A DNA stretch of 64,000 nucleotides. It comes from Alphaproteobacteria bacterium (GTDB taxonomy: Bacteria; Pseudomonadota; Alphaproteobacteria; JAVJRE01). The notes beneath the pieces are model-generated. The model was not told the DNA's origin and did not search any database. It was given only the letters and a program-made list of their open reading frames with translations. The position numbers and the translations under genes were made by a program. The number at the start of each line of letters is the position of its first letter. Position 1 is the stretch's first letter. Below are positions 58,648 through 64,000 of the stretch, in pieces. The stretch is taken from contig JAVJRE010000005.1 of assembly GCA_040218575.1 (NCBI GenBank), forward strand, positions 289,243 to 353,242. The letters are read 5' to 3'.

Positions 58648-58941
58648 CTAAGGCATCTCGTCCATCAGCGCGCGACGAAAAGCGATCGGATCATCGATGG
58701 TGGGGAGCCTTATGGGCTTGTCACCGCCTGTGCCAGAGACGGTCAGTCGGCCCGTTCCCCATATGCGGTCCAAGATCGACTGCCTAAGATTGATCTCCTC
58801 GATACGATTCCTAGGCAGCTCCTGTGTCCGGCGAGTGATCCATCCCTGCTTGTATAACAACCGCCGATTTGTGATGGCAATTTCGGTTGACCATTTCCTG
58901 GAAATCGCCAAGGTCCTAGGGGCCGATCCTGTAGCGATCAT
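58648..58941 (-). pseudogene. bacterial PH-domain (bPH2/DUF304) fragment
   Basis: A 97-codon frame. STEIAITNRRLLYKQGWITRR followed by RIEEINLRQSILDRIWGTGR and ADDP-like TIDDPIAFRRAL matches the bPH2 (DUF304) domain. Family members usually have one or two transmembrane helices before it; these are missing, and no Shine-Dalgarno precedes the ATG. I read it as a 5'-truncated remnant, though a short soluble PH protein cannot be ruled out. Confidence 0.6.
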
Positions 58942-58972
58942 AAGACGGCTAGCACACTAGCCCCTGGCATCG

Positions 58973-59293
58973 TCAATCGTTGTAGTTCCAGGCATGCCCG
59001 GAACTCACGTTGCAAGAATCCCAACGCTGATGGGCGGCGGCGCGTCTCGCCTCACTTGTCATAGCGACCATGTCGTCCTTATACGCCTGTAGTGAATTCG
59101 CACGACTGCATACGATCCTACCAAGTCCACCGCCCGCATTGGGGTACGTTTTAGTTTCGAAAAATCGACCTTCCGGCCGACGGCGCCAGCGGTGGGCTGT
59201 AGACAAAGAGACCCCCCAAAACCTCGCGATGTCTTCCATCGTACAAATCAACGTATCGGGCGGCAGTGCATTGTAGAAACTACGAGTTTCCAT
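58973..59293 (-). CDS. small protein with a possible HTH
   Basis: A 106-residue protein, unrecognised. The stretch MEDIARFWGVSLSTAHRWRRR looks like a DNA-binding helix-turn-helix. A GGAGGAAAA Shine-Dalgarno lies before the ATG at 59293. The frame is open 28 codons further upstream without a better start. It is divergent from the ParB-methyltransferase gene, 76 bases away, and could regulate it or be a phage excisionase/terminase-small-like protein. Confidence 0.6.
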   Translation of the reverse strand: METRSFYNALPPDTLICTMEDIARFWGVSLSTAHRWRRRPEGRFFETKTYPNAGGGLGRIVCSRANSLQAYKDDMVAMTSEARRAAAHQRWDSCNVSSGHAWNYND

Positions 59294-59369
59294 CGGTTTT
59301 CCTCCGTCTATGCAAATGACAGGGTTGCCTAGTCGACGGACATCGCTTTGGAGCGATATCCGTTGATGC

Positions 59370-60704
59370 ATGCTCAACCGCCAAAATCACCAAGTCCAAA
59401 TGGTTTCTGTGGATCTGCTGAAAGCGAATCCCGGGAACCCGCGAACCCATAGCCCGAGCCAGATCAAGAAACTGGCCCGAAGCCTGGAGAAATTCGGCTT
59501 CGGGGCCCCACTGATCATGGACGATGCCAATATGATCCTGGCGGGCCACGGTCGCCTGGCGGCCGCAAAACTGCTCGGCCTGAGCGAAATACCGGTGATC
59601 TGCATAGAGCACCTGAGCCCGGCCGAGAAGCGGGCCTATGTGCTTGCAGACAACCGCATAGCGGCGGAAGCCGGGTGGGATGAGAGGCTGCTCGCCCTGG
59701 AGTTCGAATCCCTGGTCGAGACCGACTTCGATCTCTCCCTCACAGGCTTCGAGATTGCCGAGATCGACCGCCTCCTTCTTGACGGCGATGAGCCGGAACC
59801 GGATGTCGACTCCCTGCCGGCAGGAGAACCGGGCGCAAGGATCGTCACCTATGTGGGCGACCTGTGGCGGCTCGGTAAGCATCGCCTGCTCTGCGGCAAT
59901 GCGTTGCAAGCCAAGGACTATGCCCGCCTCATGGACGGAGACCTGGCCGATGCGTGCTTTACCGATCCACCTTACAACGTTCCGGTCCAAGGGCATGTCT
60001 CCGGCCTGGGGAAGGCCCGGCACCGTGAGTTCGCCATGGCCTCGGGAGAGCTCTCGGAAGCCGAGTTCACCAACTTCCTCGCTGCCACTCTCGGTCTGAT
60101 CAAGCAGCGCTGCCGTCGCGGTGCCGTTCTCTATGTCTGCATGGACTGGCGCCATCAATACCCGCTGGTGGCGGCAGCACGTCAGACGGAGCTTGTGCCC
60201 GTGAACCTCTGCGTCTGGGTCAAGTCGAACGGCGGCATGGGCTCGTTCTACCGCTCCCGGCACGAGCTGGTGTTCGTCTACAGGAACGGCGCTGACCCCC
60301 ACACCAACACTATCCAGCTCGGCAAGCACGGGCGTTATCGCACCAATGTCTGGGAGTATGCCGGCGCCAATACCTTCCGGGCCGGTCGAGCGAACGATCT
60401 TGCCATGCATCCGACGGTAAAGCCGACCGCTCTGGTCAGCGATGCGATCCGCGACTGTACCCGACCCAACGATCTCGTCCTCGACCCCTTCGCCGGCAGT
60501 GGCACGACCGTCATCGCCGCCGAAATCACCGGGCGGCGCTGTGCCGCCATGGAGCTGGATCCGGCCTATGTGGACACCATCATCCGCCGCTGGGAGGCCC
60601 AGAGCGGGCAAGAGGCACGGCTCGTCACCACCAACCAGACCTTCGCCGAGGTCAGGGATCGCCGCCAATCCGAACACACCCTGGAAGCAAGCCATGGCGA
60701 CTAG
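59370..60704 (+). CDS. ParB-domain DNA methyltransferase (phage type)
   Basis: A 444-residue fusion. Residues about 10-100 are a ParB/sulfiredoxin-like domain (LKANPGNPRTHSPSQI, AGHGRLAAAKLLG). Residues about 150-430 are a DNA N4/N6 methyltransferase of the beta type, with DPPY in CFTDPPYNVP before the SAM motif FAGSGTT. Such orphan enzymes are common in alphaproteobacterial prophages just upstream of the terminase. It overlaps the next gene by 11 bases. The target site is unknown. Confidence 0.92.
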   Translation: MLNRQNHQVQMVSVDLLKANPGNPRTHSPSQIKKLARSLEKFGFGAPLIMDDANMILAGHGRLAAAKLLGLSEIPVICIEHLSPAEKRAYVLADNRIAAEAGWDERLLALEFESLVETDFDLSLTGFEIAEIDRLLLDGDEPEPDVDSLPAGEPGARIVTYVGDLWRLGKHRLLCGNALQAKDYARLMDGDLADACFTDPPYNVPVQGHVSGLGKARHREFAMASGELSEAEFTNFLAATLGLIKQRCRRGAVLYVCMDWRHQYPLVAAARQTELVPVNLCVWVKSNGGMGSFYRSRHELVFVYRNGADPHTNTIQLGKHGRYRTNVWEYAGANTFRAGRANDLAMHPTVKPTALVSDAIRDCTRPNDLVLDPFAGSGTTVIAAEITGRRCAAMELDPAYVDTIIRRWEAQSGQEARLVTTNQTFAEVRDRRQSEHTLEASHGD

Positions 60705-61206
60705 CGACGATTATGAGGTGGGCTACGGCAAGCCGCCGAAACACACCCGGTTCCGCAAGGGCCGTTCCGGCAACCCGGCCGGCCGGCCGAAGCGGAGCCG
60801 CAACCTGCGCACTGACCTGGAAGAAGAGCTGAATGCCCAGATCACGGTACGTGAAGGCGGCAGGGAGAAGCGTATCCGCAAGCAGCAGGCCCTCGTCAAA
60901 CGTCATGTGAACAAGGCGGTGGAAGGCGACCTGCGCGCCCTGCACGGCGTCCTCGACCTCATCGGCCGGGTCACGGGCTATGGCGAGCCGGAGGTCGAGC
61001 AGGAACACTTGTCTGCCGAAGAGCAGGCGCTCATCGACAGTCTCAGAACAAGGTTCGCCGATCTGATGGCGGGGAACAATCGTCGATCAAAGAGGAAGGA
61101 ATCATTCCATGACAAACCGCACCATGACAAACCGAAGCCCAAGGCGCCGAAAGCAAAGACCCGGAAGGCAAGGTCAGGCATCCGCCGTGCCCGTCGATCT
61201 CCTTAG
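60694..61206 (+). CDS. DUF5681 domain protein
   Basis: A 170-residue protein. The N-terminal block TRFRKGRSGNPAGRPKRSRN is the DUF5681 signature; the tail is Lys/Arg-rich (KPKAPKAKTRKARSG). DUF5681 genes sit before terminase large subunits in alphaproteobacterial phages and may encode a terminase small-subunit-like or packaging protein; the function is not established. It overlaps the methyltransferase upstream and the terminase by about 98 bases. Confidence 0.82.
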   Translation: MATSDDYEVGYGKPPKHTRFRKGRSGNPAGRPKRSRNLRTDLEEELNAQITVREGGREKRIRKQQALVKRHVNKAVEGDLRALHGVLDLIGRVTGYGEPEVEQEHLSAEEQALIDSLRTRFADLMAGNNRRSKRKESFHDKPHHDKPKPKAPKAKTRKARSGIRRARRSP

Positions 61207-62698
61207 CCGCCGCGCCCTGGACGAGACCGCCCGCTATGACTTCGCGACCTTCGTCCAGCGTGTGTTCCAGACGGTATCGCCGAAAGACGCCTATCTGTTC
61301 AACTGGCACATCGACCTTGTCGCGGACGCACTGACGCGCTGCGCGGCAGGTGACTGCAATCGCCTGATCATTACGATGCCGCCCCGATATCTGAAGTCGA
61401 TTATCACTTCAGTGGCGTTTCCGGCCTGGCTTCTTGGACACAATCCCGCTTTGCGCTTTATCTGCGCTTCGTACTCGATCGATCTGGCGGCAAAGCATGC
61501 CCGTGATTGCCGCTCTGTCATGGAGTCTGGCTGGTACAAACGCGTCTTCCCTGGCGCCCGCCTGTCGCAAAAGCGCTCTGCCGAGCTGGACTTCACCACC
61601 ACCCGCCAGGGATACCGCTACACCACGTCGGTCAACGGCACGCTGACGGGCCGCGGTGCGAACGTCATCATCATCGACGACCCCCTGAAGGCCGACGACG
61701 CCCAGTCCGAAGCGCAGAGGTCGGCCGTCAACCAGTGGTTCTCAGGGACCGTCTATTCCCGCCTCGACGACAAGGCCAATGATGTCATCATCGTCGTCAC
61801 CCAGCGTCTGCACATGAACGACCTCGTCGGCCACCTCCTCGAGTCCGACGAGGACTGGGAGCACATCTCCCTGCCGGCCATTGCCGAAGTTGACGAGAAC
61901 TTTGTCCTGAGTGACGGCAGAACGCTTGGCCGATACGCGGGAGAGGTCCTCCATGAGGACCGGGAATCGCGTGACACCCTGGACCGGATACGACGGAGCC
62001 TGGGGAGCTACAACTTCTCTGCCCAGTACCAGCAGAACCCGCTACCCATCGAAGGCAATATGATCCGCTGGGCGTGGTTCAGGTCCTACGACCAGGCACC
62101 GGAGCGCGTGGCTGGCGACGTGGTCATTCAAAGCTGGGATACGGCGTCCAAGGCGTCGGAGTTCAACGACTGGTCGGTCTGTACCACCTGGCTGCTGCGA
62201 GACGGAAAGCACTACCTGCTTCATGTCTGGCGCGGTCGGGTCGAATATCCCTATCTCCTCAAGAAGATCAGCGAGCTGAAGGCCACGTTCACGGCAGACA
62301 CCGTATTCATTGAAGACAAGGGTTCGGGCACGCAGCTGATTCAGGATCTGCGCAACAGTAACACCATGCGGGTCATCGCGATCAACCCCCAGGCGGACAA
62401 GGTGACCCGCATGGCAGGCCAGTCGCTGAAGATCGAAAACGGCGACGTGTATCTGCCGAAGGATGCGCCCTGGCTGGACACCTTCCGGACTGAAGTCCTG
62501 CAGTTCCCCGACGGGCGCTTTGACGATCAGGTCGACAGCCTGTCGCAGTATCTCGGGAACGTCGTGAAAGCCCAACCGGTTGATATGTCCGGCTCGTACG
62601 TCCTGCGGGAGTCCGTCATGGGGCGCTATTACGACCCGCACTGGCGGGATGAAATGGAATTCTTTCTACACCGTGATCCCGTGCGAGACGTGTACTGA
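61109..62698 (+). CDS. phage terminase large subunit
   Basis: The DNA-packaging motor and nuclease, 529 residues. The ATPase has MPPRYLKS as a variant Walker A, VIIIDDPLKADD as Walker B and VVTQRLHMNDL as the coupling motif. The C-terminal RNase H-like nuclease begins with IQSWDTASKA and has IEDKGSGTQLIQDL. The actual start may be downstream of 61109, because the first ~35 residues overlap DUF5681. No portal or capsid gene follows, so the prophage is incomplete or the gene has been co-opted. Confidence 0.9.
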   Translation: MTNRTMTNRSPRRRKQRPGRQGQASAVPVDLLSRRALDETARYDFATFVQRVFQTVSPKDAYLFNWHIDLVADALTRCAAGDCNRLIITMPPRYLKSIITSVAFPAWLLGHNPALRFICASYSIDLAAKHARDCRSVMESGWYKRVFPGARLSQKRSAELDFTTTRQGYRYTTSVNGTLTGRGANVIIIDDPLKADDAQSEAQRSAVNQWFSGTVYSRLDDKANDVIIVVTQRLHMNDLVGHLLESDEDWEHISLPAIAEVDENFVLSDGRTLGRYAGEVLHEDRESRDTLDRIRRSLGSYNFSAQYQQNPLPIEGNMIRWAWFRSYDQAPERVAGDVVIQSWDTASKASEFNDWSVCTTWLLRDGKHYLLHVWRGRVEYPYLLKKISELKATFTADTVFIEDKGSGTQLIQDLRNSNTMRVIAINPQADKVTRMAGQSLKIENGDVYLPKDAPWLDTFRTEVLQFPDGRFDDQVDSLSQYLGNVVKAQPVDMSGSYVLRESVMGRYYDPHWRDEMEFFLHRDPVRDVY

Positions 62699-62837
62699 CA
62701 GGGCACCAGATCCTGGAGCCTTGTTCGGGCTGGACTTCCACGGTTTAGCAAGCATGCATGGTGGTCCGCCCGGACCTCCGGGCTCGGAGTGGTGGGAGGC
62801 CATGGTGGTCCATGGCCCAGACACGAGGAACCACCCC

Positions 62838-63401
62838 ATGTCCAAACTCACCGATACCCAGCGGGTCATCCTGGCCCATGCCGCCAGGCGCGATGATGGC
62901 GCCGTCCTGCCTATGCCCGCCTCACTTTCCCTCAATCCCGGAGCGGCCAAGACCGTCCTGCAGAGCCTGCTGAAGAAGGGGCTGGTCGAAGAGCACCCGG
63001 CCACTCCCGGTACAGAGGCCTGGCGCGAAGAGGACAACGGCAAGCGCCTTACACTTGCCATCACCAATGCGGGACTTGACGCGATCGGCGTGACGCCGGG
63101 CGATACGGCCGAAGCAGCCAATCCCACGACCCAATCGAAGCCGAAGAAGCCGCGCAAGAAGACCACCAAACTGTCAGCAACCACCGGTATGCGTACCGGC
63201 ACCAAGCAGGCCTTGCTGATCGACCTGCTAAAGCGCAAGGCCGGCGCTACAATCTCCGACGCGGTCAAAGCCACCGGCTGGCAGCCGCACTCAATTCGCG
63301 GCGCCATCAGCGGAAGCCTCAAGAAGAAGCTGGGCCTGGCAGTGATCTCGGAGAGGATCGAAGGCCGCGGCCGGGTCTACCGCATCGCTGGACGGAACTG
63401 A
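62838..63401 (+). CDS. DUF3489 domain protein
   Basis: A 187-residue protein. The C-terminal half, TGTKQALLIDLLKRKAGATI followed by VKATGWQPHSIRGAISGSLKKK, is the DUF3489 winged-helix-like signature. The N-terminal half (LTDTQRVILAHAARRDDG) is also typical. The family occurs in a fixed cassette with DUF2924 and a large serine recombinase, as here. A DNA-binding role is inferred. The preceding 139 bases hold no gene. Confidence 0.88.
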   Translation: MSKLTDTQRVILAHAARRDDGAVLPMPASLSLNPGAAKTVLQSLLKKGLVEEHPATPGTEAWREEDNGKRLTLAITNAGLDAIGVTPGDTAEAANPTTQSKPKKPRKKTTKLSATTGMRTGTKQALLIDLLKRKAGATISDAVKATGWQPHSIRGAISGSLKKKLGLAVISERIEGRGRVYRIAGRN

Positions 63402-63403
63402 CG

Positions 63404-63877
63404 GTGCGGCGGCGCATGGTGCGAAAACAAGGTGCCGGCCAGGTCCTTGCCAAGGACCTGGCGGCCCTGCCCGAACTGCCGCTCGACGGGCTCAAACAGC
63501 GGTGGCAGGACCTGTACGGGTCTCCGCCGCCGTCACGGCTGGGGCGCGCCATTATGACCCGAGCCGTGGCCTACCGCCTGCAGGAACAGGCATTCGGAGG
63601 CCTGCGGCCGGTGACCCGTCGCCGGCTGGCCCGGGCCGCCGATGAGATCGCCGCCGGCCGCCCGCCGCCTCGCTCCCCGACTACAGTCAAGCCCGGCACG
63701 CGGCTACTGCGAGAGTGGCAGGGTGCCACCCATGAGGTGATCGTGCTGGAGACCGGCGTGCAGTACCGCGGCCGGACCTGGGCCTCGCTCTCTGCCGTGG
63801 CCCGGGAGATCACCGGCAGCCGCTGGTCCGGGCCATTGTTCTTCGGCCTGAAGGGCCGGCGTGATGACCGCGCCTAA
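63404..63877 (+). CDS. DUF2924 domain protein
   Basis: A 157-residue protein with [14 protein letters not shown], then RLAYRLQE-like [15 protein letters not shown], and [15 protein letters not shown], the DUF2924 pattern. It starts with GTG two bases after the DUF3489 stop and overlaps the recombinase start by 14 bases, so the three are co-translated. The family is a frequent partner of serine recombinases in alphaproteobacterial integrative elements; its role is unknown. Confidence 0.88.
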   Translation: MRRRMVRKQGAGQVLAKDLAALPELPLDGLKQRWQDLYGSPPPSRLGRAIMTRAVAYRLQEQAFGGLRPVTRRRLARAADEIAAGRPPPRSPTTVKPGTRLLREWQGATHEVIVLETGVQYRGRTWASLSAVAREITGSRWSGPLFFGLKGRRDDRA

Positions 63878-64000
63878 GCTCCGACGCTGTGCGGTCTATA
63901 CCCGTAAGTCCTCCGAAGAGGGGCTGGAGCAGGACTTCAACTCCCTGGACGCCCAGCGCGAGGCCTGCGCGGCCTATATCAGGAGCCAGGCGGGCGAAGG
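63864..64000 (+). CDS. large serine recombinase, 3' partial
   Basis: Only the first 45 codons are in the window. [19 protein letters not shown] followed by [13 protein letters not shown] contains the catalytic Ser (in RKSS) and the resolvase-domain start. It is probably the integrase of the element covering 58973 onwards. The gene continues past the right edge. Confidence 0.88.
   Translation, partial: MTAPKLRRCAVYTRKSSEEGLEQDFNSLDAQREACAAYIRSQAGE

Noticed and set aside
58380..58787. 135-codon plus-strand frame
   Set aside because: It overlaps the IS3 end and the PH-domain fragment antisense; no homology seen.
59280..60695. 471-codon frame antisense to the ParB-methyltransferase
   Set aside because: Residue composition is that of a reverse-strand shadow and no domain is seen.

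Overview
The window is GC-rich and densely coded. Gene content points to an alphaproteobacterium, most like Rhodospirillales: the argH-lptM-lysA-TIGR02302 run, a CpdR response regulator, ftsEX, a B12-dependent ribonucleotide reductase, adjacent metX-metW, and DUF2125 and DUF2924 proteins. I cannot assign a genus.

Bases 1-35759 are chromosomal backbone. From the left: the end of argH, lptM, lysA and a DUF4175/TIGR02302 membrane protein; on the other strand cpdR and a zinc-ribbon DUF3426-like protein; then ftsE, ftsX, a YdcF-like protein, plsC, nrdJ and a DUF2125 protein. Next are tyrC and hisC, divergent from metX-metW; a methyltransferase and an NAD-dependent epimerase divergent from gloB; and a PAS-GGDEF-EAL protein. 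The remainder of the backbone is accessory metabolism: a two-gene permease, an amidohydrolase, an FKBP isomerase, a CobW GTPase, an APC transporter, an MCP-globin protein, a GlcG/HbpS protein, two glutathione transferases, a BASS transporter, a peroxiredoxin-like protein, a PEP-mutase-family enzyme, a TauD-family oxygenase and a YciI protein.

At about 35760 the sequence changes abruptly. Bases 35760-58100 form a defence island with lower GC, IS scars and a pair of diverged direct repeats rich in AACAGGGAA boxes. In order it holds: (i) a repeat-bounded cassette with a DUF2971 gene facing a three-gene operon (RloC-like zinc-hook ATPase, membrane-anchored coiled-coil protein, HEPN-like protein with an RNxxxH motif); (ii) a lone HTH protein; (iii) a compact operon of an ImmA/IrrE-macrodomain fusion, a P-loop kinase fused to a PurZ-like adenylosuccinate synthetase, and a DUF7002-like protein that may be an ADP-ribosyltransferase; (iv) a type I restriction-modification operon (hsdM with an N-terminal HTH, hsdS, hsdR, and a short YgjP-like metallopeptidase); (v) a two-gene CBASS (patatin phospholipase and CD-NTase) divergent from hsdM across 48 bp that carry a perfect palindrome; (vi) a Ser/Thr kinase with a TPR tail.

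Bases 58100-64000 look like the edge of a prophage or integrative element: an IS3 end, a PH-domain fragment, a small HTH gene, a ParB-methyltransferase fusion, a DUF5681 protein, a terminase large subunit, DUF3489 and DUF2924 proteins, and the start of a large serine recombinase that runs off the right edge.

The best candidates for undescribed biology are operon (iii), operon (i), and the possible joint control of restriction-modification and CBASS by the HTH domain fused to HsdM. No tRNA, rRNA or CRISPR array was seen.
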